DNA of 64,000 bases. Origin: Brevundimonas alba. GTDB taxonomy: Bacteria > Pseudomonadota > Alphaproteobacteria > Caulobacterales > Caulobacteraceae. Positions 31,201 through 39,199 of this stretch are shown in pieces (the first letter of the stretch is position 1; every line of letters begins with the position of its first letter). The notes beneath the pieces are model-generated. The model was given only the letters and a program-made list of their open reading frames with translations. It was not told the origin of the DNA and ran no database searches. The stretch is from NCBI RefSeq assembly GCF_011927945.1, contig NZ_JAATJM010000001.1:1961982-2025981 (forward strand), in the 5' to 3' direction. The position numbers and the translations under genes are program-made.

Positions 31201-32561
31201 CCTTCTTGAGTATCGAGAATCTGACTGGATCGAACTTCAATGACACCCTGATCGGCGACAGCGGCGTCAATGTGCTGCGGGGCGGGACGGGGACTGACAC
31301 CCTGCTGGGTCTCGGCGGCGCGGACGTTCTGTGGGGCGGCGCCGGGGCGCTGAATGCTCTGCAGGGCGGCGCGGGCGACGACATCTACGTGCTGGAAGCC
31401 GCCGACAGCGTGACCGAGTTCGTCGGCGACGGCATCGACACCGTCGACGCCCGCATTCTCACCTATGTCCTGGCCAACAACGTCGAGAATCTGCTGTTCG
31501 GCGGGAACGGCGACTTCAACGGCACCGGCAATGCGCTGGGCAACACCATCACCGGGGGAGCGGGATCGGATAACCTGCGCGGTCGTGGCGGTGTGGATGT
31601 GCTGATCGGCGGGCTGGGAACGGATACGGTCGATTATACGCTCGCCGCCGCCGGGGTGACCGCCCGGCTGGACCTGCAAAAGGCCACCAACGACGGGGAC
31701 GGCGCGACCGATACCTTCACCTCGATCGAAAACCTGACCGGTTCGAACTTCAACGACCTTCTGATCGGCGACGGCAACTCCAATATCCTGATGGGCGGCG
31801 TCGGCTCGGACACTCTGCTGGGCGGCGGCGGCGCCGACCTGCTGATGGGTGGCTCGGGCGGCGCGAACAACCAGCTGCAGGGCGGGCAGGGCGACGACTG
31901 GTACGTCCTCGACGCCTTCGACACCTGTGTCGAGTTGGCGGGTGAGGGGCTGGACACCATCGAGGCGCGGGTCGGCACCTATACGCTCGGGGCCAATATC
32001 GAGAACCTGCTCTACACCGGCCCCGGCAAGTTCGTGGGCAACGGCAACACCATGGACAACGTCCTGACCGGCGGCGCGCTGGACGACATCATGCGCGGCA
32101 AGGGCGGCAATGACACCGTCTTTGGCGGCGCCGGCAAGGATGAGGTGCAACTGCGCGGCGTCGCGGCCGAATACACCGTTGCCGTCGAAGGCAACGGCTA
32201 CCGGATTGTCGACACCGTCGCCGGCCGCGATGGATCAACCTTCGTCGATAGCGTCGAGGTCCTGCGCTTCGTCAACAACACGACCGTGACCCTGAGCTAC
32301 CCCCCGCCGGCTGAGAAGATTCTGGCCCCCCAGATCCTGCCGACGCTGTTGGACGACGACGCCTTCGTCCTGCCGCACGTGACGGACGATCAGCCGCTGG
32401 TCCTGCCGGGTTCGGAGACGCTCAAGTTCCACGGTGATCCGCTGGTCCTGCCGCAGATCGAGGCGCCGCTGTTCGTCAATCTCGAGTTCCATCTGCCGCC
32501 CTCCAGCGACTGGATGATCACACTCGGACATGACGGAGGCATTCTCGGCGACCCGATCTGA
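28269..32561 (+). CDS. Giant RTX protein, hemolysin-type calcium-binding (type I secreted)
   Basis: 1430 residues from the ATG at 28269 (GAGGA upstream); an ATG at 28203 gives a charged, unrelated leader. There is no signal peptide. Residues ~1-345 hold five or six ~50-residue repeats of the form (L/A)xxGxxVVxWED...DIxxRxFDxxG, a propeller-like module common in RTX proteins. From ~348 onward there are many blocks of RTX nonapeptides alternating with ~40-residue VENLxLxGxxxxxGTGNxLxNxITGN linkers. The last ~490 residues match the RTX protein at 2520-6758, including VLP-repeat and DWMI tails. Likely an adhesin or matrix protein; no catalytic domain is evident. Confidence 0.9.
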   Translation: MAVTTTYGLAHLGEGAAGTMDAEADVFGLASGGYGFAGTDAGTTSGNTGLAPFSLVTGVDPSAAELTNGNIVIAGEDASSILFRIVGPNGATVLNTVSGIDANTSNADVAALTGGGLVIVCEDHFGATDSDIDIRIFDNAGGVIANFVADGTTADDRNAKVAALDNGTFAVAWTRTIGAETEIWFAVYSATGAVIAAPQLQDTVGTINRNVSICATSTGFAMAYEDNGWNGDVDITLSRRGFTGTFIGNTEIAGNATADEGPQIARFGNGMLAVSYGDNAAAGNTDVVVKLVDPATGQVIASQAARGIPLLGNDVVNNALTGYGYSTIVSLETNLTTGQVYYDRLQVRRSSAGDGADDVIVGDDLVDLMSGGEGADQLSGMGGADVLSGGGGNDQLDGGADIDIMNGGLGDDVFTANNTADQAVELANEGVDTVVSSTSYTLGANVENLFLVGAGNWAGVGNDLVNQIHGNSDANFLDGGGAADVMTGGLGNDTYIFDNAGDLAVELANEGLNDGISSGVIDLVLQDGDNIERIELTGLANLNATGSSTDNGVKGNAGNNVLNGGAGADFIEGQGGADTLIGGEGGDVMLGGAGDDTYFVDSKQDSFHEFDNEGVDHVFSTVTLSLFSAVENATLQGGSNVDVFGNNLVNVITGNAGNNYVDGAGSNDTLFGGDGDDTLVGGTGADTLTGGLGNDVFVVDSAGDVVVELEGQGVDRVESSVHYSLFGDVVEDLTLLGSAHIDGTGNSLGNRITGNSGNNTLAGYDGNDILTGGTGGDLMYGGWGDDVFYVDDIGDSAVEFDGQGTDLVYSSISFSLVGQHLENATMIAGNSGDLTGNQLNNRLAGSAGSNILSGAGGNDILVGGAGVDTLDGGAETDLADYSTAGSGVTANLEAGVTSNDGDGFTDTLISIENLTGSAFGDVLTGSGAANTLIGGTGVDVLNGGGGIDTVSYADALSGVAAQLNANKATNDGQGGTDTFLSIENLTGSNFNDTLIGDSGVNVLRGGTGTDTLLGLGGADVLWGGAGALNALQGGAGDDIYVLEAADSVTEFVGDGIDTVDARILTYVLANNVENLLFGGNGDFNGTGNALGNTITGGAGSDNLRGRGGVDVLIGGLGTDTVDYTLAAAGVTARLDLQKATNDGDGATDTFTSIENLTGSNFNDLLIGDGNSNILMGGVGSDTLLGGGGADLLMGGSGGANNQLQGGQGDDWYVLDAFDTCVELAGEGLDTIEARVGTYTLGANIENLLYTGPGKFVGNGNTMDNVLTGGALDDIMRGKGGNDTVFGGAGKDEVQLRGVAAEYTVAVEGNGYRIVDTVAGRDGSTFVDSVEVLRFVNNTTVTLSYPPPAEKILAPQILPTLLDDDAFVLPHVTDDQPLVLPGSETLKFHGDPLVLPQIEAPLFVNLEFHLPPSSDWMITLGHDGGILGDPI

Positions 32562-32580
32562 CGGGAGACCAGGGACAAAA

Positions 32581-32612
32581 AAAGGGGGCCGCGCTGTCAC
32601 GCGGCCCCCTTT
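32581..32612. terminator. Bidirectional rho-independent terminator
   Basis: A 13-bp perfect stem (32581-32593 with 32600-32612) and 6-nt loop CTGTCA, with a run of A residues entering and T residues leaving. It lies between the convergent RTX and TonB-receptor genes, so it can end transcription on both strands. Confidence 0.93.
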
Positions 32613-32627
32613 CCGTTTTCGGAGAGG

Positions 32628-35600
32628 TCAGAAGCGGTAGCGGGCGCCGATGAAATACTGGCGGCCGGTGTGGTGATACACGGAGGTGCTTTCGCGATCC
32701 GCGCCATCGCCGACGAACTGATGGTTCTCCTCGTCGGTCAGGTTCAGCGCCTCGAAGGTCACCTCGACCTGGTCGGTCAGCTGATACGAGGCGGAGGCGT
32801 CGATGTTCAGCGTCTCCTTCTTGCCCTCGACCTGGTTGCCGTTCCGGCCCGGGACGTTCTGGATGTAGCCGTCACGCGACGCCGCCGAGACCCGCGCCGA
32901 GAACTTGTCGTCCTCGTAGTAGAGGGTGGCGTTCCACGACTGCGGCGACAGATTGATCAGGTCGTCGGTCTGGAAGGCCGTGCACAGGGCATTGGCGCAG
33001 TAGTCGATCTCGGATTCGACGTGGGTGTAGTTCAGCTGAACCCCGGTGTTGCCGAGCGGACCCGGCAGGAAGCGGAAGGGCTGCTGGTAGCTGACCTCGA
33101 ACCCCTTAAGCGGGCCGCCTTCGGTGTTCACCGCGGCGGTCAGCTGGAAGATCGTGGTTGGCGAGCAGGCGCCGCTGCAGAAGCCCGGCGCAAAGGCGGA
33201 CGGGTTCAGTGCGGTCAGGGCGGTGTAGGGCAGGTCCTGACGCAGGATCTGAATGTAGGTGTCGATGTCCTTGTAGAAGTAGGCGAAGGACAGCAGGCTT
33301 TCCTCGGCGAAATACCATTCCACGCTGAGGTCGTAGGTATTGGCCCGGAACGGCTCCAGCTTCACATTGCCGATCGAGGCCGTGAAGTTCGGACCTGACG
33401 CCGCCAGCGACGTCGTCGGAACCAGATAGTTGGTGCCTGCCAGGGTGTTGCCGATCTGCGGCCGGGCCATGACCTTGGCCGCGCCGAAGCGGATCAGCAG
33501 GTCCTCGACCGGCTCGAAGGTCAGGTTCAGCGAGGGCAGGGTGTCGGTGTACTCGTTCTCGCCCTGGACAAGTGTGCCGCCGCCGGTCGAGCTGTAGCCT
33601 TCGGCTTCGAGCCACGTCGTCACCTGGCGGACGCCGACGTTGCCGCGGACCGGCATGCTGAACAGGTCCAGATTGAAGTCGGCCTGGAGATAGAAGGCCA
33701 GATCTTCTTCGTGGATGCTCCGGTTGCCGCCCCGCGCGTTGCCGTTGGTGATGCTGGTCAGGCGGAAGTCGCCGCCCGGCACGCCGGTGTCGCAGTTGCA
33801 GTAGATGTCGAACAGATCGGCGATCGCGTTCAGGTCGGGGCGCAGCCACGAGCTGTCCGTGCCGCCGGGGATCAGGTTCGTGCCAAAGCCGGTCAGCAGG
33901 TTCGAGATGTCCGCCACGGTCACGCCGGGCGGCAGCGCCGGCACCACCGTCTCGTCCGTGCGGCGGAAGTCGAAGGAGGTCGAGTCGTAGCTCTTCCAGT
34001 TGACCCCGGTCTTCACCGTCAACCACTCCTGGGCGTCATACTCGAGGTCGGCCTGCGCCGAATCGAAGACGGTATCGACGCCGTTCGGGCGCAGGCGGAT
34101 TTCCGAGCGGGGAACCGCTGCGGTCGAGGGGCGCCACTGCCAGTTGGCCGGATCGGTGACGTCGAAGCCGTAGTTGATGACCGGCGCGTCCGGATTTCCC
34201 CGGAAGTCCCACGAATAGCCCTGGGTGTTGGACCGGTCGAGGGTGACCGTGGTCTGGATCGGGTTGTCGAAATTCGATTCCGCCCGACCGAAATAGTAGC
34301 TGCCGCGCAGGCGATCGCTGAAGTCGTGCTGGGCCGTCAGGCTGACCTGCAGGAACTCGGTGGACAGCACGTCGAAGCGGCTTTCCGAGCGGACATCGAC
34401 GTTGTCGAACAGGCCGTAGACCAGCATGTTGTTTTCGACGACGGCGTCACGGACGCCGATCTGGGTCTGGCCGCCGGCGGCCGCGTTGCGGCTGAACGAC
34501 AGGGCTTCGAGGAAGTCTTCCTGGCGTGTGGCGTCGAGCTTGGAATACAGAACGTCGAGCGAGAATAGGGTCGTGTCGGCGGGACGCCACTGGAAAGCGC
34601 CCGTGACGCCAAGACGCTCCTGCGTGTGGCTCAACCGGCCATAGCGCGGCAGGCGGGGAATGAAGACGTTGGGATCATTGGCGAGGGCGAAGGCGGCATT
34701 GTTGGACGCCGTATTGGTCGGCCGGAGCACGCCGGTGGCGCAGTTGGTCGCGCTGGCGCCGTTGCCAGACGAGGGATTGCGCTGGATGCCGGCCGTCGTG
34801 GGATCGACGTCATAGTCGAAGGGGCTGCAGAAGCCGCCGCTGTTGCCGCTGCCCGGCGCGGCGGCCGGGGCCCAGCGGACCGAACTGAAACCTTCTTCCA
34901 GCGAGTCGCGCTCGCTGTAGGCCACGGACACCAGGGCCCCGAACTCGTCGTTCTGACCGAAGGTGTTGCTGAGCAGCAGAGCGGTGCGCGGGCTCCAGGT
35001 TTCCGACAGGTCGTTGTAGCCCCCCTGCACGGAGAGGGCGGCGGTGGCGCCGCGATAGTCGAACGGGCGCGAGGCCTGCAGGTCGACGGTCGCGCCCAGC
35101 GAGCCTTCCTCGGTTTCGGCGGCGGCCGTCTTGCGGACGGTGATGCTCTGGAAGAGTTCGGAGGCGAAGACGTTGAAGTCGAAGCCGCGGCCGCGGTTGG
35201 CGCCGCCGGAAGAGTCCGTGCCGCCGGCCGTGGCTTGGGCTTCCATGCCGTTGATACGGGTGCGGGTGAAGTCAGCCCCCAGTCCGCGAACAGTGATCGA
35301 GCGGCCCTCGCCGGCGTCGCGGTCGATGGCGACGCCCGGCACGCGCTGGATCGACTCGGCCAGGTTGAGGTCGGGGAAGTCGGCGATGTCCTCGGCGACA
35401 ATGACGTCGACGACATTGGTCTCGCGCCGCTTGGCGTCGAGGCTGGCGCTGAGGCTGGCGCGGAACCCGGTGACGATGATTTCGTCGACCTGGGTCGGGC
35501 CCTCCTGCGGATCCTGGGGCGCGGTCTGGGCCGCGGCGGCCCCCACTCCGAGTGAAAGGGCGACCGCCAGGCCCGAGGCTCCGGCGAACAGGGTGCGACG

Positions 35601-35636
35601 CAGGGCGCGCGGCCCCGACTGAATGGCTTGCATCAT
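32628..35636 (-). CDS. TonB-dependent receptor (TonB-Xanth-Caul type), likely pectin oligosaccharides
   Basis: 1002 residues from ATG-ATG at 35636/35633, preceded by GGGAGGAGG. Signal peptide to about residue 40 (cleavage near AAAAQ). VDEIIVTGFRASLSASLDAKR is the TonB box and start of the plug; IQRVPGVAIDRDAGEGRSITVRG is plug. The remainder is a 22-strand-type barrel ending in an aromatic C-terminus (GARYRF). The subfamily is common in Caulobacterales and Xanthomonas for plant polysaccharide fragments. The divergent neighbour is a pectate lyase and the shared promoter carries the LacI-type palindrome, so oligogalacturonides are the likely ligand (inference). Confidence 0.93.
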   Translation of the reverse strand: MMQAIQSGPRALRRTLFAGASGLAVALSLGVGAAAAQTAPQDPQEGPTQVDEIIVTGFRASLSASLDAKRRETNVVDVIVAEDIADFPDLNLAESIQRVPGVAIDRDAGEGRSITVRGLGADFTRTRINGMEAQATAGGTDSSGGANRGRGFDFNVFASELFQSITVRKTAAAETEEGSLGATVDLQASRPFDYRGATAALSVQGGYNDLSETWSPRTALLLSNTFGQNDEFGALVSVAYSERDSLEEGFSSVRWAPAAAPGSGNSGGFCSPFDYDVDPTTAGIQRNPSSGNGASATNCATGVLRPTNTASNNAAFALANDPNVFIPRLPRYGRLSHTQERLGVTGAFQWRPADTTLFSLDVLYSKLDATRQEDFLEALSFSRNAAAGGQTQIGVRDAVVENNMLVYGLFDNVDVRSESRFDVLSTEFLQVSLTAQHDFSDRLRGSYYFGRAESNFDNPIQTTVTLDRSNTQGYSWDFRGNPDAPVINYGFDVTDPANWQWRPSTAAVPRSEIRLRPNGVDTVFDSAQADLEYDAQEWLTVKTGVNWKSYDSTSFDFRRTDETVVPALPPGVTVADISNLLTGFGTNLIPGGTDSSWLRPDLNAIADLFDIYCNCDTGVPGGDFRLTSITNGNARGGNRSIHEEDLAFYLQADFNLDLFSMPVRGNVGVRQVTTWLEAEGYSSTGGGTLVQGENEYTDTLPSLNLTFEPVEDLLIRFGAAKVMARPQIGNTLAGTNYLVPTTSLAASGPNFTASIGNVKLEPFRANTYDLSVEWYFAEESLLSFAYFYKDIDTYIQILRQDLPYTALTALNPSAFAPGFCSGACSPTTIFQLTAAVNTEGGPLKGFEVSYQQPFRFLPGPLGNTGVQLNYTHVESEIDYCANALCTAFQTDDLINLSPQSWNATLYYEDDKFSARVSAASRDGYIQNVPGRNGNQVEGKKETLNIDASASYQLTDQVEVTFEALNLTDEENHQFVGDGADRESTSVYHHTGRQYFIGARYRF

Positions 35637-35722
35637 ATGCCTCCTCCCAATGGGCATACAGGACGCCGGAGTGACCCCGGTCTATCGATTTTTGCGGGCG
35701 GGTCCTTGCTGGCCTTCCCGTT

Positions 35723-35736
35723 TGACACCGGTGTCA
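35723..35736. promoter_or_regulatory. LacI-type operator, perfect palindrome TGACACCGGTGTCA
   Basis: A perfect 14-bp palindrome with a central CCGG in the divergent promoter between the TonB receptor (87 bp from its ATG) and the pectate lyase. It is the best copy of a motif repeated at four other promoter-proximal positions in this locus. The LacI-family gene at 40436-41479 is the likely binder. Confidence 0.72.
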
Positions 35737-35756
35737 TCTTCGCGCGAGATGCGCCC

Positions 35757-35770
35757 TGACACCGGTAGCA
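35757..35770. promoter_or_regulatory. Second LacI-type site before the pectate lyase
   Basis: TGACACCGGTAGCA keeps 12 of 14 positions of the palindrome. It ends 17 bases before the lyase ATG, so binding could block transcription or translation start. It is centred 34 bp from the perfect site. Confidence 0.55.
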
Positions 35771-35787
35771 ATTGAGAGCGTAACCCG

Positions 35788-37158
35788 ATGATCCGCGTTT
35801 TCGCAAGGCCGCTTCGACACAAAGCCGCCACAAGCGCTGCGGTAACGGCGCTATGCGTGTCGCTGTGGGCACACCCCGTGGCGGCGCGCGGCCAGACGCT
35901 CGCCTTCCCGGGGGCTGAAGGCGCGGGGCGTTACGCGGAAGGCGGGCGGGGAGGGGCCGTCTGGCGGGTCACGAACCTGAACGACGCCGGGTCCGGAAGC
36001 CTGAGGGCGGCGGTGGAGGCCGAGGGCCCACGCACCGTCGTCTTCGACATTGGCGGGACGATCCGGCTCGCCACGCCCCTGACCGTCCGGCGGGGGCGGA
36101 TCACCATCGCCGGGCAGACCGCGCCCGGCGGCGGGATCACCCTGCGCGACCATCCACTGGTCATTGCCGCGGACGACGTCGTCATCCGCCACATCCGCTC
36201 GCGGCTCGGAGACGAGAGCGGAGTCGAGGCGGATGCGATCTCGATAGAGCGCGGACGGCGCATCATCCTGGACCATGTCTCCGCCTCATGGTCGGTGGAC
36301 GAGACCCTGTCGGTGGGCAGCCGGTACGATCCGCCGGAGCGCGGAATCTACGATGTGACGGTGCAGTGGTCGGTGATCGCGGAGGCCCTGAACGCCTCGG
36401 GCCACGCGAAGGGCGATCACGGCTACGGGTCGCTGGTCCGGGGTGGTCACGGCGCGCGCATGACCTTCCATCACAATCTGTGGGCGGCGCACCGGGCGCG
36501 GATGCCGCGACCGGGCAACTACAATCCGCCTGCCGCGGATCCGGTCGGCCCGCTCTTCGAGTTCCGCTCCAACGTCTTCTACGACTGGGGCGGTTCGCAT
36601 GCCGGCTACAATGCGGACACGGAGAGCCTGTCGACCTATGCCTTCGACGGTAACGCCTACCTGCCCGGACCGGACTCCGGGGGCCTGTGGGCGTTCGAGG
36701 AATCGAACCCGCTGGCCCGGGCGTGGTTCGCGGACAACGCCATGGACGGCGTCGTCCCCGGAGATCCGTGGAGCCTCGTTCGGGAGAGTGATCGACCGGG
36801 CTATCGGCTGCCGGCGCGACCCGAATGGGCCGAGGCAGCCGGTCACTCGCCGGAGGAGGTCGTGAACCGGGTACTGGATCAGGCCGGTGCGAGTCCTCGC
36901 GACTCCGCAGACGAGCGGATCGTCTCAGGCGTTCGCGGACGCAGCGGCCGCATTATCGACAGTCAGGCGCAGGTCGGCGGCTGGCCCGAACTCGAGGCCG
37001 GGCGTCCGTGGGAAGATAGCGACGGCGACGGCCTCCCTGACAACTGGGAGCGGGCCAAGTCCCTCGACCCGTCGAATCCGGCGGACGGCGCCGCCGATCC
37101 CGACGGCGATGGTTTCACGAATCTCGAAGACTGGCTGAACGCGTTGGCAGGGCGGTGA
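35788..37158 (+). CDS. Pectate lyase, PL1-like, secreted
   Basis: 456 residues. The N-terminus carries a long signal peptide ending near AARGQ. The mature protein opens with AFPGAEGAGRYAEGGRGG and VTNLNDAGSGSLRAAVE, typical of PL1 parallel beta-helix lyases. IILDHVSASWSVDETLSV (Ca site and Asp-His motif) and TFHHNLWAAHRARMPR (catalytic Arg region) follow. The C-terminus has two calcium-type DxDGDGxxD loops (DSDGDGLPDNWE, DPDGDGFTN). It should cleave polygalacturonate by beta-elimination outside the cell. It diverges from the TonB receptor. Confidence 0.88.
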   Translation: MIRVFARPLRHKAATSAAVTALCVSLWAHPVAARGQTLAFPGAEGAGRYAEGGRGGAVWRVTNLNDAGSGSLRAAVEAEGPRTVVFDIGGTIRLATPLTVRRGRITIAGQTAPGGGITLRDHPLVIAADDVVIRHIRSRLGDESGVEADAISIERGRRIILDHVSASWSVDETLSVGSRYDPPERGIYDVTVQWSVIAEALNASGHAKGDHGYGSLVRGGHGARMTFHHNLWAAHRARMPRPGNYNPPAADPVGPLFEFRSNVFYDWGGSHAGYNADTESLSTYAFDGNAYLPGPDSGGLWAFEESNPLARAWFADNAMDGVVPGDPWSLVRESDRPGYRLPARPEWAEAAGHSPEEVVNRVLDQAGASPRDSADERIVSGVRGRSGRIIDSQAQVGGWPELEAGRPWEDSDGDGLPDNWERAKSLDPSNPADGAADPDGDGFTNLEDWLNALAGR

Positions 37159-37375
37159 CCCGCTCGTCCTCGCGGCGGCGGGCGATGTCGATCCACTGAT
37201 CGGCAAGCTTGAGCAGACCTTCGCGGCGGGCGAGGTCCCGCTCGCTGACGGCCTCAGCGATGAGCTCTTTCACTTTGGGGGGCAACCGGCGGGGTAGGGG
37301 CGGGGAATCATAAGTTGGCTTCACGACATTGGGACCTGTCGAACCGCCCCCCGTCGCCATGGTTCCGTACGGCAC
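37115..37375 (-). CDS. Small helical hypothetical protein
   Basis: Up to 86 residues (GTG at 37375; ATG at 37360 possible). The centre, KELIAEAVSERDLARREGLLKLADQWIDIARRR, is a convincing amphipathic helical pair of a kind common in small alphaproteobacterial proteins. It starts 16 bp after the kduD stop on the same strand and its 3' end overlaps the lyase gene by 44 bp. Ribosome sites are weak. I do not recognise a family. Confidence 0.45.
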   Translation of the reverse strand: MPYGTMATGGGSTGPNVVKPTYDSPPLPRRLPPKVKELIAEAVSERDLARREGLLKLADQWIDIARRREDERVTALPTRSASLRDS

Positions 37376-37390
37376 AGCCGGATGGGCTGG

Positions 37391-38146
37391 CTAGCGGGCG
37401 AGCCAGCCTCCGTCGACGGGAAGGATCGTGCCGTGGACGTAGGCGGCGGCGTCCGAAGCCAGAAACACCGCCGCGCCTTTCAGGTCCGCCGGATCGCCCC
37501 AACGGCCGGCGGGTATGCGGGCGAGGATATCGCGGTTCCGCGTCTCGTCAGCCCGCAGGGCCTCCGTGTTGTTGGTGGCGAAATAGCCGGGCGCGATGCC
37601 GTTGACGTTGATCCCCTTGCCCGCCCATTCGCAGGCCAGCAGGCGGGTCAGCCCGGCCAGACCGCTTTTCGACGCGGTATAGGAGGGCACACGAATGCCG
37701 CCCTGGAAGCTCAGCATTGAGCAGATGTTGATGATCCTGCCGCCGCGGTTGGCGCCGACCCATGTCCGCGCCACCGCCTGCGAGAGGAAGAAGGCGGTCT
37801 TCAGATTGGTATCAATGACCGCGTCCCAGTCTTCCTCGGTGAAATCGAGGCTGTCGGCGCGGCGGATGATGCCGGCGTTGTTGACCAGAATGTCGATCGC
37901 TCCGACGGCCTCAACCGCCCGGGCCACCACATCGGCGATGGGGGCGGTCGAAGACAGGTCGGCGGGAATGGCGTGCAGCGCCCGACCGGCCGCGGCCACG
38001 AGTTCGGCCGTCTCCGTCGGGGCCGAACGGCCGACCGCGACGATATCCGCACCCGCCTCGGCGAGGCCGACGGCGATGGCCTGACCGAGTCCGGTGTTGG
38101 CGCCAGTGACGAGGGCCTTGCGGCCGCTGAGGTCGAAGGGGCTCAT
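37391..38146 (-). CDS. kduD: 2-dehydro-3-deoxy-D-gluconate 5-dehydrogenase (KduD)
   Basis: 251 residues from the ATG at 38146, overlapping the kduI stop (ATGA). An SDR with [19 protein letters not shown] (cofactor), [14 protein letters not shown], Ser in [10 protein letters not shown] and YTASKSG (Tyr/Lys). NNAGIIRR and [14 protein letters not shown] are characteristic of KduD. It reduces 3-deoxy-D-glycero-2,5-hexodiulosonate to 2-keto-3-deoxygluconate in the cytoplasm. Coupling with kduI makes the assignment firm. Confidence 0.94.
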   Translation of the reverse strand: MSPFDLSGRKALVTGANTGLGQAIAVGLAEAGADIVAVGRSAPTETAELVAAAGRALHAIPADLSSTAPIADVVARAVEAVGAIDILVNNAGIIRRADSLDFTEEDWDAVIDTNLKTAFFLSQAVARTWVGANRGGRIINICSMLSFQGGIRVPSYTASKSGLAGLTRLLACEWAGKGINVNGIAPGYFATNNTEALRADETRNRDILARIPAGRWGDPADLKGAAVFLASDAAAYVHGTILPVDGGWLAR

Positions 38147-38976
38147 TTCAGCTGGCAGATGTCGAGGACGTTCATGTCGGTGTAATCGAGGTTCTCGCCG
38201 CCCATCGCCCAGATGAAGGTGTAGTTTGACGTGCCCGAGCCCATGTGGATCGACCACGGGGGCGACACCACCGCCTCGCTATCGGCGACCACGATATGCC
38301 GCTGCGCGCCCGGCTCCCCCATGAAGTGATAGACCCGGTCGTTGTCGGACAGGCCGAAGTAGAAATAGACCTCGGACCGGCGATCGTGCAGGTGCGGCGG
38401 CATGGTGTTCCAGACGCTGCCGGTCTTCAGGATCGTCAGGCCCAGCAGCAGTTGGCACGACTGGCAGGTCGCCGGGACGATGTACTGGTAGATGGTCCGC
38501 TCATTCGACGTCTCCAGCGCGCCCCGCTCGAGCGGCACGGCCTGGCTGAGCGAGATATGCTTCGTCTCGTAGCGGGCGTGGGCCGGGGTCGACGCCAGAT
38601 AGAAGCGCGTGTCGCCGACGAAGGTGACCGCCTTCGACCCCATGGCGATGTAGAGGCCGTCGTTGGCGGCCAGCGTATAGGCCTGACCGTCGACGGTGAC
38701 CGTGCCAGTTGTTCCGCCGACGTTGACGACGCCCAGCTCGCGCCGCTCGAGGAACGGGTGGCCCGCGGCCGAGGCCGGCTCGGTCTGGTCGGGCAGTTTT
38801 ACGGTGGCTCCGCCGGGCTGCACGCCGCCGATCACGAACCGCTCGTAGTGGGTGTAGTGCAGCCTGATCTCGCCCGCGGCGAACAGGCCGTCGATCAGAT
38901 AGCGGTCGCGCAGCTGGTCGTTGGTGACGCCGTCCATCATGTCCGGATGGGTCGCGTGATAGGTCTTGCAGTACAT
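38143..38976 (-). CDS. kduI: 5-dehydro-4-deoxy-D-glucuronate isomerase (KduI)
   Basis: 277 residues from the ATG at 38976, chosen for the AAGGTG site 6 nt upstream; this matches the usual length of about 278. It is a cupin metalloenzyme: [16 protein letters not shown] holds the His-x-His and Glu metal ligands and [25 protein letters not shown] the fourth ligand and the C-terminal signature. It isomerises 4-deoxy-L-threo-5-hexosulose uronate, made from unsaturated galacturonates, before KduD. A LacI-type site lies 37 bp upstream. Confidence 0.97.
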   Translation of the reverse strand: MYCKTYHATHPDMMDGVTNDQLRDRYLIDGLFAAGEIRLHYTHYERFVIGGVQPGGATVKLPDQTEPASAAGHPFLERRELGVVNVGGTTGTVTVDGQAYTLAANDGLYIAMGSKAVTFVGDTRFYLASTPAHARYETKHISLSQAVPLERGALETSNERTIYQYIVPATCQSCQLLLGLTILKTGSVWNTMPPHLHDRRSEVYFYFGLSDNDRVYHFMGEPGAQRHIVVADSEAVVSPPWSIHMGSGTSNYTFIWAMGGENLDYTDMNVLDICQLK

Positions 38977-39012
38977 GGAGATCACCTTGTCCGGGTCGAA
39001 GCGCGTCGTCTA

Positions 39013-39026
39013 GGTAACCGGTGTCA
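39013..39026. promoter_or_regulatory. LacI-type site before kduI
   Basis: GGTAACCGGTGTCA: the right half is a perfect match to TGACACC|GGTGTCA read as GGTGTCA, and the left half is degenerate (4 of 7). It lies 37 bp upstream of the kduI ATG. Confidence 0.5.
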
Positions 39027-39073
39027 TGACGCGGAGCAAGGCGCGGCGGGCGAGGGCGTTATGTCGGTTTGGG

Positions 39074-39089
39074 GGTGCTCCAGAGCACC
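39074..39089. promoter_or_regulatory. Inverted repeat GGTGCTC-CA-GAGCACC
   Basis: Perfect 7-bp arms with a 2-bp spacer, about 110 bp before the glycosyltransferase ATG and between it and kduI. The short spacer fits a dimeric regulator site better than an RNA hairpin. It differs from the TGACACC motif. Confidence 0.4.
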
Positions 39090-39199
39090 TCGTCGCTTCC
39101 GGGCAGTTCTGATTTGGGCGCGAAACAGTTTCGTTCAAGAATGGCGCGCGGACTTTTTATCCGCAGACTGCGGCACCCTCAGCGGAAGAGGGGGATCAA

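Noticed and set aside
30600..32150. Repeat-like spacing considered as a CRISPR or DNA repeat array
   Set aside because: The periodicity comes from glycine-rich RTX codons in one continuous reading frame, with no identical direct repeats and unique spacers.
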